Positions 43,281 to 50,641 of a stretch of DNA of 64,000 nucleotides are shown here, one piece after another. The notes under the pieces are model-generated. The model was given only the letters and a program-made list of their open reading frames with translations. It ran no database searches and was not told the origin of the DNA. Every line of letters begins with the position of its first letter. Position 1 is the first letter of the stretch. The translations under genes and the position numbers were made by a program. Source of the stretch: Nitrospirota bacterium (GTDB lineage: Bacteria; Nitrospirota; Leptospirillia; Leptospirillales; Leptospirillaceae); assembly GCA_021828375.1 (NCBI GenBank), contig JAKARS010000002.1, forward strand, positions 51,081 to 115,080, in the 5' to 3' direction.

Positions 43281-43934
43281 TTACTTTTGTGTCCGGATGC
43301 CTTCGACGCTGAGATAGAGGTGGATCGTGTCGCCGATCATCCCGGGGTAGGTGGTGATGCCGTAGTCGCTTCTCTTGATGCTTCCTTCGGCATCGTAGCC
43401 CGAGAGATAGCCGCCCCAGGGTTTGGGAAGGGCCGAAACAAGGCCGGCTCCGACTTCATGAATCTTCAGTCGGACTGTCCGGGTTTTTCCATGGAGAGTC
43501 AGCTTCCCGGTCAGAATGCCGGTCTTTTTCCCGGTCTTTTTGTAGGAGTGGGAGACAAACCGTATGGTCGGAAAGGTCTTTGCATCCAGAAAATCGGGGC
43601 CTCTCAGGTCCTTGTCCCTCATGGGGTGGTTCGTGTCGATGCTGTTCGTGGCAATCTTGATGTCCACATCGGTCTTGTCCTTGGCGAGACGATAATGGCC
43701 GGAGATCTTGTCGAAGCGGCCGACGGCCGTCGCCACGCCGGCATGACCGACGGTAAAGGTCACGGAAGTGTGGTCCGGATCAATGTTGTAAAGGCCTGAA
43801 GGATTCCCGGTTGCCGTTTTGTAGGAGGCCGCCTGGGAAAGTCCCGGGGAAAGAAGGGCCGGAGAGATGAGGGTCAGTGAGAGGACCGGGGCAAGAAGGA
43901 TTCGCCCGGTTCGGGAGAGCAATGTCTGAGACAT
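43281..43934 (-). CDS. YceI family periplasmic protein
   Basis: A 217-residue exported protein with a signal peptide ending near SQAAS (about 36). The mature part has the YceI lipocalin-like pattern: YNIDPDHTSVTFTVGHAGVATAVGRF, DVDIKIATNSIDTN, and DFLDAKTFPTIRF. Such proteins bind polyisoprenoid-type lipids in some members. The start has a strong AAGGAG. Its promoter is probably 44030-44058. Confidence 0.92.
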   Translation of the reverse strand: MSQTLLSRTGRILLAPVLSLTLISPALLSPGLSQAASYKTATGNPSGLYNIDPDHTSVTFTVGHAGVATAVGRFDKISGHYRLAKDKTDVDIKIATNSIDTNHPMRDKDLRGPDFLDAKTFPTIRFVSHSYKKTGKKTGILTGKLTLHGKTRTVRLKIHEVGAGLVSALPKPWGGYLSGYDAEGSIKRSDYGITTYPGMIGDTIHLYLSVEGIRTQK

Positions 43935-44029
43935 GAAAACTCCTTGAGATTGAATGTGGACGTCGGTGCAAGAGAGAGCCTCTCTTTTTCCTGCAGCTTG
44001 CGGGACGAGTGAAAAAGAGTCGTGTATGA

Positions 44030-44058
44030 ATGATAGTCTGAAAATTGTTTTAATGCAA
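44030..44058 (-). promoter_or_regulatory. Candidate promoter for the YceI gene
   Basis: Reading leftward, TTGCAT (44058-44053), a 17-base spacer and TATCAT (44035-44030). It is in the 214-base gap shared with the divergent gene at 44149. Confidence 0.5.
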
Positions 44059-44148
44059 ACAGAATTTCTTCGTTGAAGAGAGTTCTCGGGGAGGAATAAG
44101 ATAAGAGAACATGGGAAAAAGAGTGTTCAGTGACGAGGGGAGGGGTAC

Positions 44149-44733
44149 GTGCAACGGTCGCCCGAGGAGATTCGGAAAGAGTTGTCTGCGCACATCTCCC
44201 GAATGATCTGTCAGTGTCGGGAGTCTTCCTGGCTCTGCCTTGAGCGGTCTCTCGAGATGGACTGGGGAGGCGGCGGGGAGATGGAGGAAAAGTTTTCTGA
44301 CCTCGATCGCCTTTTCGGCGGCCTGCTGGAGGACCTCTCCCGGGATGGGTCCCGGCCCCAGCTGGCAAGGGTGGCCCGGAAATCGGAATTTCTTGAGGAC
44401 AGGTTTGAAGAGCTGGACAGCGTCTTGCGAAATCGTCCGAGACGAAAAAGGGCGGCTCTCCCCTGGGAAAAGTTCTTTCGTGCGGGTGCCGGAGGCGATT
44501 CCCGGTCGGGAAAGAGTGACCGGGATCTTTTGGGGAAGCATTGCCGGACTGTGGGCGTTCCTGAAACGGCGACCTTCGAGGAAATTCGACGGAAGGTGCG
44601 TTCCTTGTTGAAGGAAAACCATCCCGACATGCGGGCAGGAGACAGAAGCGGGGAGGGAAGGATGCGGGACATTCTGGAGTCCTACAGCTTTCTCAAGAGG
44701 TACTACGGTGTGATGCCCGACAACCAAAACTAG
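44149..44733 (+). CDS. Protein with a C-terminal J-like domain
   Basis: A 194-residue protein beginning at GTG with GAGGGGAGGGG upstream. The N-terminal two thirds are charged, probably helical and unrecognised. The last ~60 residues read like a J-domain: VGVPETATFEEIRRKVR, then the diagnostic HPD at 158-160 (ENHPDM), then ILESYSFLKRYYG. J-domains stimulate DnaK-type chaperones. A C-terminal J-domain on an unknown N-terminal part suggests a substrate-specific co-chaperone. Confidence 0.7.
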   Translation: MQRSPEEIRKELSAHISRMICQCRESSWLCLERSLEMDWGGGGEMEEKFSDLDRLFGGLLEDLSRDGSRPQLARVARKSEFLEDRFEELDSVLRNRPRRKRAALPWEKFFRAGAGGDSRSGKSDRDLLGKHCRTVGVPETATFEEIRRKVRSLLKENHPDMRAGDRSGEGRMRDILESYSFLKRYYGVMPDNQN

Positions 44734-44741
44734 GAAAGGGA

Positions 44742-45035
44742 ATGATGAGGATGGAACCGGTAGAAATCAATGATCCGGAGAAGATTCAGGAGATCCTGAA
44801 AGGAATTGTCCTGACAGGATCGGGATTCGTAACGACCTGTCTGCTGGAGGATGTGTGGGATGCCGGCCTGACCTACCCCGACTACTTCAAGGCGGCCGGA
44901 GAGGATCCCACGGCGTCTCTCAATGGCCTGTCGCCTGCATGGGAGACCTATCATCTCCGTCAGGGGAAAAAGGTTGTGAATGTTTATGGAATGGGCTCCC
45001 GGGGGCGGCGGATCCATGTGACGGAAACTCCCTGA
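44742..45035 (+). CDS. Small protein of unknown function
   Basis: A 97-residue soluble protein; its second methionine (ATG 44745) or fourth residue could also be the start. Features: an acidic helical N-terminus (PEKIQEILKGI), TCLLEDVWDAGLTYPDYFKAA, and a basic C-terminus. It lies 8 bases after the J-like gene and 39 before the DUF1841 gene, so these three probably form an operon. Confidence 0.6.
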   Translation: MMRMEPVEINDPEKIQEILKGIVLTGSGFVTTCLLEDVWDAGLTYPDYFKAAGEDPTASLNGLSPAWETYHLRQGKKVVNVYGMGSRGRRIHVTETP

Positions 45036-45074
45036 GCCCGAATTTTTCGTTCTTGATTGAAGGAGATATCACCG

Positions 45075-45479
45075 ATGCTTTTTGATGAAGATATTCTCGA
45101 GCATGTCAGGTTGGTGGCGCGTGAAGGGGACCGCTCCGGAGAAGATCGCGATCTCGTGGAAATCCTGACGATGCATCCGGAGTTTGATGCGCTCTGGAAT
45201 GACCCTTCCGTTGACCCTTCCCGCCCTCTTGAGGTGGGGGAGGTGAAGGTCAATCCTCTTGTGCATGTCGCACTCCATCTTGTCGTGTCACGGCAGATTC
45301 GGCAGGGAGTGCCTACTCAGGCAAAGAAGGCCTACCTTCATCTGGTGGAGCGGGGAGAAGATGCCCACGATGCCCTTCATCTGATGATGGGGTGTTATGG
45401 GCAGCTTTATTTCGAATCGGTCAGAAAAAGTGATGCGTTTGATGAGTCTCGCTACGCTCAGCGTTTGGCCAGCCTTTAG
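45075..45479 (+). CDS. DUF1841 family protein
   Basis: From ATG 45075, nine bases after AAGGAG, 134 residues. The pattern HPEFDALWNDP, VNPLVHVALHLVVSRQI and DAHDALHLMMGCYGQLYFES matches the DUF1841 family, whose conserved histidines and acidic residues suggest a helical bundle that may bind metal. Function unknown. Last gene before the terminator region at 45607. Confidence 0.8.
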   Translation: MLFDEDILEHVRLVAREGDRSGEDRDLVEILTMHPEFDALWNDPSVDPSRPLEVGEVKVNPLVHVALHLVVSRQIRQGVPTQAKKAYLHLVERGEDAHDALHLMMGCYGQLYFESVRKSDAFDESRYAQRLASL

Positions 45480-45519
45480 GATCGGACGATCGTTGTCCGG
45501 AAATTGCGCGAGGGCGTTC

Positions 45520-45549
45520 TTGACTTGAACCATCAATGAATTCTAAAAT
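45520..45549 (+). promoter_or_regulatory. Candidate promoter of a short transcript
   Basis: TTGACT (45520-45525), 18-base spacer, TAAAAT (45544-45549), a good sigma-70-type match. It starts about 40 bases after the DUF1841 stop and points at an intrinsic terminator about 60 bases downstream, with no coding frame between. Confidence 0.5.
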
Positions 45550-45555
45550 TTACGG

Positions 45556-45640
45556 ACCTCATCTTTGCAAGAATGTCGACGGTGTGATCCCTTGTTGCCT
45601 CGTCGGAAAAGGGAAGATTGCCCTTTTGTTTTTGTTCTTT
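45556..45640 (+). ncRNA. Possible short RNA or attenuated leader upstream of por operon 2
   Basis: Between the promoter at 45520-45549 and the terminator at 45607-45640 there is room for an RNA of about 85 bases without a plausible coding frame. No known RNA family is recognised. It could equally be a leader whose terminator controls readthrough into the por genes, or simply the DUF1841 operon terminator with a chance promoter. Confidence 0.3.
45607..45640 (+). terminator. Intrinsic terminator
   Basis: A perfect 7-bp stem (aaaaggg / cccttttt side) with a 7-base loop, followed by a T-rich tract gtttttgttcttt. It would end the DUF1841 transcript and any RNA from the promoter at 45520. Confidence 0.75.
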
Positions 45641-45717
45641 GTTGCTTGTATCGTCAAAATTCAGAAATTCCCTTTTCCCCCCGATTTGAATGTGGTGGGG
45701 GTGTTTTCGGTAAATTG

Positions 45718-45746
45718 TTGAATTTTTAAACGACTTACCGGTATAT
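45718..45746 (+). promoter_or_regulatory. Candidate promoter for por operon 2
   Basis: TTGAAT (45718-45723), a 17-base spacer and GTATAT (45741-45746), about 80 bases before the alpha-subunit start and downstream of the terminator. This would allow por expression independent of the upstream operon. With the elements above it accounts for the 346-base gap 45480-45825. Confidence 0.45.
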
Positions 45747-45825
45747 GGCCCGAATTGTCGCTGTGGGCGATATGGCGTTTTCGGGTCTTCACGAAGTGAC
45801 CGCATTAATATTGAGGAGTAGAGCC

Positions 45826-47046
45826 ATGGCGACACAGACAGATTCCCGGGTTCCTCAGATTGGCCAGCGCAATAAGAAGGGCCAGCTTGTGACCGACCCC
45901 AACGAACTTTTCTTCCTTTCTCCCCGGACTCCCAGCTTCCTGACGGGATCTGAAGTCATCCGGGAGGCCATCAGGCGGGCCAGTGTCGATTTTTCCGTGG
46001 CGTACCCCATCACCCCCCAATCGGAAGCCTCCTCGCTCGTCGGAGAGCTCTATGCCGAGGGTTATGTGGGGGACTACATGCGAGGCGAGTCCGAATTTGC
46101 CGTCATGGGCGAGTGTGCCGGGGCGGCCTTTGCCGGAGCCCGGGTCTTTACAACCACGGCAGGCCCCGGAACCCTCCGTGCCTTTGAGAACTTCCCCATG
46201 TGGGCGGGAAGCCGTCTTCCCATCCAGGTGGTCTTCACTGTGCGCGGAGTCAACTCTCCTCTGACCATTCAGCCGGACACTCTGGAAATCGCCTTCATGC
46301 TCGAGACCGGCATGCTCCTGTGGCATGCGGAGTCGGCGCAGGATCTCTTCGACTTCATGCTGAAGGGGTACTATGTGGCCGAGCAGCCGGAAGTGCACCT
46401 TCCGATCGGGGTCATCTGTGATGGCTTCTTCGTGACCCATACGAAGGATATGGTCATGATGACGCCTGAGGATCGCACCCTTCCCCATTACGATCCCTAC
46501 CGGAGCCCGGTGGTGTGCATGGACATGGAGGTTCCTCCGGTCCGAATGATGCGGGATCCTTTCGTGATGAAGTCGAATTACATCAGCTATATGACGCATG
46601 CCAGCTGGCAGCTCGAGATCCGTGCCGCCATCGAGCGCTCCCGCAAGCACACCATCCCGCTGCTCGACGGGCTGATCGAGGTGGAGAACTCTGATGCCGA
46701 GATCATGCTGGTCGCGTCGGGAACGGCCGTCTCCCAGGCTCGTGAGGCGATCCGGCTCTTCCGGGACAAGGGCGTTCGCGTGGGTCTTGTGAAGATCAAA
46801 ACCCTCCGCCCCTTCCCCACCGAAGAGATTCGCAAGGCAACAGAGCATGCAAAACATATCTTCGTTCCCGAATTCAATGTGGCGGGATGGCTCGCCAGGG
46901 AAATCAAGTCCACAATCGACCGCAATCACCGTGTGGTCGCCGGTCCCCACGTGGCCGGGGGGATGACCATGCCTCCCGAGATCATTGTCGAGGAAATCGA
47001 AAAACATATGGCTCATCGCCGGAATAAGGAGCTCGTCCATGGCTAA
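45826..47046 (+). CDS. porA: 2-oxoacid:ferredoxin oxidoreductase, alpha subunit (copy 2)
   Basis: From ATG 45826, eight bases after GAGGAG, 406 residues. Same family as 8661-9905: FSVAYPITPQSEASSLVGELYAEGY, MRGESEFAVMGECAGAAFAGA, TTAGPGTLRAFE, RPFPTEEIRKA. Where copy 1 has FRGEEEIGVMSAIAGSS this copy has MRGESEFAVMGECAGAA, a clear difference near the substrate side. Could differ in substrate (pyruvate versus 2-oxoglutarate) or in expression condition. Confidence 0.9.
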   Translation: MATQTDSRVPQIGQRNKKGQLVTDPNELFFLSPRTPSFLTGSEVIREAIRRASVDFSVAYPITPQSEASSLVGELYAEGYVGDYMRGESEFAVMGECAGAAFAGARVFTTTAGPGTLRAFENFPMWAGSRLPIQVVFTVRGVNSPLTIQPDTLEIAFMLETGMLLWHAESAQDLFDFMLKGYYVAEQPEVHLPIGVICDGFFVTHTKDMVMMTPEDRTLPHYDPYRSPVVCMDMEVPPVRMMRDPFVMKSNYISYMTHASWQLEIRAAIERSRKHTIPLLDGLIEVENSDAEIMLVASGTAVSQAREAIRLFRDKGVRVGLVKIKTLRPFPTEEIRKATEHAKHIFVPEFNVAGWLAREIKSTIDRNHRVVAGPHVAGGMTMPPEIIVEEIEKHMAHRRNKELVHG

Positions 47047-47923
47047 TCGAATCCAGATCAACAAGGAATTTGTCGATATCATGCCCCAGGATTATCTTGA
47101 CCTGGTGGAAAATGGAACCTTTGAAAGCCCCAACCGTGGCTGGAAAGACTTTGGAACCGCGACCGAGCTGATCGCCGAGCATTCTCTTTGTGCCGGATGC
47201 CCCGAGTCCATCGCCTTTCGCCACATCATGGCCTCCATCCCCAACCCCGAAGACACCGTCATGGTGGGTTCCACCGGCTGCACCAGCCTTGTCTTCCCCA
47301 TGATTGCCGTTCACAACATCCATTCCCTTTTCGGAAATCAGAACGCCATTGCCACCGGTCTCAAGCGTGCCCTTGCCGTCCGATTCCCCGACAGGGTGAA
47401 AGATGTCATTGTCCTCGCCGGAGACGGAGCAACTGTCGACATCGGCCTTGACATGACCCTTCAGTCCTGGTTCCGGAAAGAGCGTTTCACCACGATTTGC
47501 TTCGACAATGAACTCTATGCCAATACCGGCGGACAGGAATCGGGACTCATGCAGAAGGGGTTCCTGGCAAAGATGGCCCCCGTCGGAAAGCGCTTCGACA
47601 AGGTGCGTCTTCCTGAGATCGCACGGGAGTCAGGATGCGATTATGTCGCCATCATGACGGCCAGCAAGCCGAGCCTCGTCGAGAAGGTCATCAAGCAGGC
47701 CGTCCTCATTGCCCGGGAAGTGGGTCCCACCTATATTCAGATCTACACGCCCTGCATTCTTGAGATCGGGAAGCAGAGCATGGAGGGACTGCAGGAGATG
47801 AGAACGTCGGAGGCCCCGGGAGAACGGTTCAAGTTCCGGGAGTTCATCTCACCTGAAGCCCAATCCTTCCTTGACGGCCTGGCAGAGAAGAAGAAGGCCG
47901 AAAAGATTGCGGCCACAACTTAA
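47039..47923 (+). CDS. porB: 2-oxoacid:ferredoxin oxidoreductase, beta (TPP-binding) subunit (copy 2)
   Basis: From ATG 47039, overlapping the alpha gene by 8 bases with AAGGAG upstream, 294 residues. Cluster ligands C51, C54 (CAGC) and C81 (STGCT), and a late cysteine in YTPCI, match copy 1. TPP motif GDGATVDIG, then NELYANTGGQ. TAGCGRLALTQ in copy 1 is STGCTSLVFPM here, so the residues around the third cysteine have diverged. Confidence 0.9.
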   Translation: MANRIQINKEFVDIMPQDYLDLVENGTFESPNRGWKDFGTATELIAEHSLCAGCPESIAFRHIMASIPNPEDTVMVGSTGCTSLVFPMIAVHNIHSLFGNQNAIATGLKRALAVRFPDRVKDVIVLAGDGATVDIGLDMTLQSWFRKERFTTICFDNELYANTGGQESGLMQKGFLAKMAPVGKRFDKVRLPEIARESGCDYVAIMTASKPSLVEKVIKQAVLIAREVGPTYIQIYTPCILEIGKQSMEGLQEMRTSEAPGERFKFREFISPEAQSFLDGLAEKKKAEKIAATT

Positions 47924-47938
47924 CCTCCGGGGGATTCG

Positions 47939-48628
47939 ATGAAAAAACGCATTAATATTCGTATGTCGGGCTTGGGTGGACAAGGGGTTGTGACCTCCGC
48001 CCACTTGATGGCGATGGCCGCTTCCCACGAAGGGAAGTTTGCCATTTCGAACCCCTTTTTTGGCGCTGAGAAGCGCATGGCTCCTGCTGAATCCTACGTT
48101 CGGATCGGGGAGGAAAAGATCTACGACCGGGGAGAGCTTGTCTTCCCGCATGTCGTCATGGTGTACCACCCTCAGGTGATCACCATGGGCAAGAGCTACA
48201 CGATGCCGTTTTACTCGGGGATCAAGGACGGAGGACTCATCATCATCAATGATGACATTGAGCTTCTGACCGAGGAAGAAAAAGAAGATCTTGCGAAGAA
48301 AAAGATCACGGTCTACTACGTTCCCGCCACAAAGATCGCTCTCGAGCTTGCCGGGACGGAACTTGCCACCAATATGGGAATGCTGGGGGCTTTGGCCGGA
48401 CTGACCCATGCTGTGACAATGGATGGCCTCGACAAGGCCCTTCAGGATCGTTTTGGAAAGAAGTATGTGGCATCGGGAGGCACGGCAACCCTCGACGAGG
48501 CAATCAAGAAGAAGTTTGCGAAAAAAGAGATGCTTCTTCAGAAAAACCTTGAGACCATCCGCAGGACGTTCGATGAGGCAGAAGCCTTTGCCAAAAAGAA
48601 TCCCACCTTTGCGGTCAACGTCAGCTAA
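47939..48628 (+). CDS. porC: 2-oxoacid:ferredoxin oxidoreductase, gamma subunit (copy 2)
   Basis: A 229-residue gamma subunit, homologous along its length to 6952-7647: RMSGLGGQGVVTSAHLM, FFGAEKRMAPAESYVRI, MVYHPQVITMGKSYTMPFYSG and LATNMGMLGA. It lies 15 bases after the beta gene, in the same order as in the first operon. Confidence 0.9.
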   Translation: MKKRINIRMSGLGGQGVVTSAHLMAMAASHEGKFAISNPFFGAEKRMAPAESYVRIGEEKIYDRGELVFPHVVMVYHPQVITMGKSYTMPFYSGIKDGGLIIINDDIELLTEEEKEDLAKKKITVYYVPATKIALELAGTELATNMGMLGALAGLTHAVTMDGLDKALQDRFGKKYVASGGTATLDEAIKKKFAKKEMLLQKNLETIRRTFDEAEAFAKKNPTFAVNVS

Positions 48629-48652
48629 CCAGAAGAATCAGGAAGGGTACCG

Positions 48653-48865
48653 ATGTATAATGTGGCAGAGGTAAATGCCGAAGCCTGCGTCGCCCAGAAG
48701 GGATGCCGGCTGTGTATTATGTATTGCCCTGAGGCCAATTGTATCCAGCTTGACACCCAGAAAATGAAGGCAGTGATCGTGGAATCACGCTGCAAGGGAT
48801 GTGAGCTGTGCGTCGTCGTCTGCGATGCGGCCAAGCATAATGCCATCAAGATGGTGGCCCGTTAA
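48653..48865 (+). CDS. porD: 2-oxoacid:ferredoxin oxidoreductase, ferredoxin-like delta subunit (copy 2)
   Basis: A 70-residue, two-cluster protein. Second motif C47, C50, C53, C57 is standard; the first has C12 then C18, C21, C25, a spacing one longer than in copy 1, plus an extra C30. In both copies the first cysteine is not at the usual three-residue step, so either the cluster accepts a longer loop or another residue is a ligand. It lacks the C-terminal tail of copy 1. Confidence 0.85.
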   Translation: MYNVAEVNAEACVAQKGCRLCIMYCPEANCIQLDTQKMKAVIVESRCKGCELCVVVCDAAKHNAIKMVAR

Positions 48866-48903
48866 CCTGTTGCCTCCAAGTGTCATAGAAGCCTAATGCG
48901 GTA

Positions 48904-48944
48904 AAAGGAAAGGGGGGATGATTCGATGCCCCCCTCCTCCTTTC
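48904..48944 (+). terminator. GC hairpin after por operon 2
   Basis: gggggg at 48912-48917 pairs with cccccc at 48929-48934, extended imperfectly by aaaggaaa with tcctcctttcc. A T-run is lacking, so termination is uncertain, but the hairpin argues against the next gene starting at 48926. Confidence 0.4.
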
Positions 48945-48976
48945 CCCTGTTGCCTCTAATCCCGAGAGCCTCCGAG

Positions 48977-49264
48977 ATGACCTCTGATAAGGACTCATCC
49001 CTTTCCGATCTGGAACTCTCCGATGCCTTTTTGCGTGTCGAGGCCACGATTAAGGAGTTTCATGCACTCCTTGATGCCGCCAACAGCCTCTCCGGATCTC
49101 CGAACCTTTCCCCCGAAGATCGAAAAAATCGTCTTGTGGCCTCCCAGGCTCTAAGAGACAGTGCAACGATCTATCTTGACTGGGGCTGGCATTATCTCAG
49201 TCGTCTCTATGATCTTCCCAATCCACACGCCGCCGACGATTTCGATGAAGAGGATCTTCTCTAA
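48977..49264 (+). CDS. Small acidic protein of unknown function
   Basis: From ATG 48977, 95 residues; an earlier ATG at 48926 is inside the hairpin and adds a proline-rich stretch, so it is less likely. The sequence is helical (FLRVEATIKEFHALLDAANSL, RDSATIYLDWGWHYLSRLYDL) and ends in acidic DDFDEEDLL. No membrane segment or known motif. Confidence 0.6.
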   Translation: MTSDKDSSLSDLELSDAFLRVEATIKEFHALLDAANSLSGSPNLSPEDRKNRLVASQALRDSATIYLDWGWHYLSRLYDLPNPHAADDFDEEDLL

Positions 49265-49335
49265 CCTTCCCCCCATCAGGTCCCCGAATCAACCGCTTCC
49301 CTGCAACAACCCCGTCGCGTTAAGTACAACGATCT

Positions 49336-50118
49336 TTAAAAAAATCCCTTGAGCATTTCAACCATGGGATTGACCTGGGATTTTCCCCTGGAGGACAGGG
49401 GAAGATTGACAAGATAGGTCTGTCCTGGGCGTTTGGAATCGTCATAAGTCACTGAGACCTGCAAGGAGAGGGAGGTCTTGTTGACGAGAGCCTCGTTGAA
49501 GGGAACGCTAAAATAGAGCAATCCTCCCATCTTTCCGTTGGGGAGGATTTCCGCCTTGGCGGGAAAGGCTTTGTAGGCGAGATCGCGACCAAAGGGAGAG
49601 GAGGCGGGAGTCGGTTGGGAAAAGGGAGTGGGGAGTACCCAGATCATCGACCCCAAACCGAGAGTCACGATGGTAAAGAGGATGAGTCCTGTGTAGTAGA
49701 GTGTTTTTTTGATGTTTTGATAGGGAACGTTCGCCTGCCAGGCAATGTCAAAAGCTTCGGCCGGGGAAATGTTTCGGTAGGACTTTCCGATGTAGTTGAG
49801 AAAAATTGAATTCGGCTGAACATGAACCGTTTCGCCGGGATGCGATGACGAGACGACCAGCAGGACGGGCAAGACATGTTCTCGCCAGAGGCCATGGGAC
49901 CCGAAGAGATTATGGGTGTCCTGGGCCAAGTGATAGGAACGGATTCCCAAGGTAATCCCGGTCCCTTCAATGGTGCGTGTCACAGGGAGAGATTGGGGGT
50001 CGGGGTGGGACAGCGGCCGGAAGTGATAGAAGGATGAGCACGAGGTAAAGAGAAAGGCAAAGAGGGTGAGGAAAAGTGTGCCGTTGAAAAGGCGGACCTG
50101 CCGCCGGAAGTCAGTCAT
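49336..50118 (-). CDS. Predicted lipoprotein with an internal membrane helix
   Basis: From ATG 50118, 260 residues. An N-terminal hydrophobic stretch ends in LFTSCSS, a plausible but imperfect lipobox. A second strong helix lies near residues 140-165 (GLILFTIVTLGLGSMIWVL). The rest is beta-like. The start overlaps the PsiE-like stop by 8 bases. Family not recognised; could be an inner-membrane rather than outer-membrane protein. Confidence 0.6.
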   Translation of the reverse strand: MTDFRRQVRLFNGTLFLTLFAFLFTSCSSFYHFRPLSHPDPQSLPVTRTIEGTGITLGIRSYHLAQDTHNLFGSHGLWREHVLPVLLVVSSSHPGETVHVQPNSIFLNYIGKSYRNISPAEAFDIAWQANVPYQNIKKTLYYTGLILFTIVTLGLGSMIWVLPTPFSQPTPASSPFGRDLAYKAFPAKAEILPNGKMGGLLYFSVPFNEALVNKTSLSLQVSVTYDDSKRPGQTYLVNLPLSSRGKSQVNPMVEMLKGFF

Positions 50119-50641
50119 GCTGTCGGTTCTCCGCTTCGTTGGCAAAAGATATTTTCACAAGGATGCTGTAGGCATAGACAAGGAGAAGAACGATCACCAC
50201 ATAGAGAATCAGTTGGAGTGAGTGATAGGAAAACATGCCGAAGCGTTCGCTTTCCTTGTAGGACGATTGGGCCTCCACCAGAAGGATCCGGCGAATGGTG
50301 GAAATGATGCCGATCAGGATGAACGACGCAATGGGAAAGCGGCGTCTCCCGAGATAGCTCAGCATGATCCAGAGAAGTTCCAGGATGATGACGACAAAAA
50401 GCATGTCGTTGATGAGCTGAAGGACGGAATCTGTGGTGAGGGTGGTGAGGTTCAGGGCAGAATGGACAAGGACAATGACGGCTCCGGACATGAGGAAGAT
50501 GGCGACAATGAGATGGATGAAGTCGTCGATCCGGAGAAGGACCTTTCTGAGCTTTTGGACAAATTCCAGGTGGATGTCGTGGCGGGATGACGATGGGGAG
50601 TCTCCGGGGGGCTTCACGGGAGGGAGGGGAAGGTCGCTCAC
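50111..50641 (-). CDS. PsiE-like membrane protein
   Basis: GTG at 50641 overlaps the gltX stop as GTGA, giving 176 residues. After a hydrophilic N-terminus come four helices with the PsiE-family pattern LINDMLFVVIILELLWIML, FILIGIISTIRRILLVEA and a final helix. PsiE is induced by phosphate starvation in E. coli, its function is unknown. Translation appears coupled to gltX. Confidence 0.78.
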   Translation of the reverse strand: MSDLPLPPVKPPGDSPSSSRHDIHLEFVQKLRKVLLRIDDFIHLIVAIFLMSGAVIVLVHSALNLTTLTTDSVLQLINDMLFVVIILELLWIMLSYLGRRRFPIASFILIGIISTIRRILLVEAQSSYKESERFGMFSYHSLQLILYVVIVLLLVYAYSILVKISFANEAENRQHD

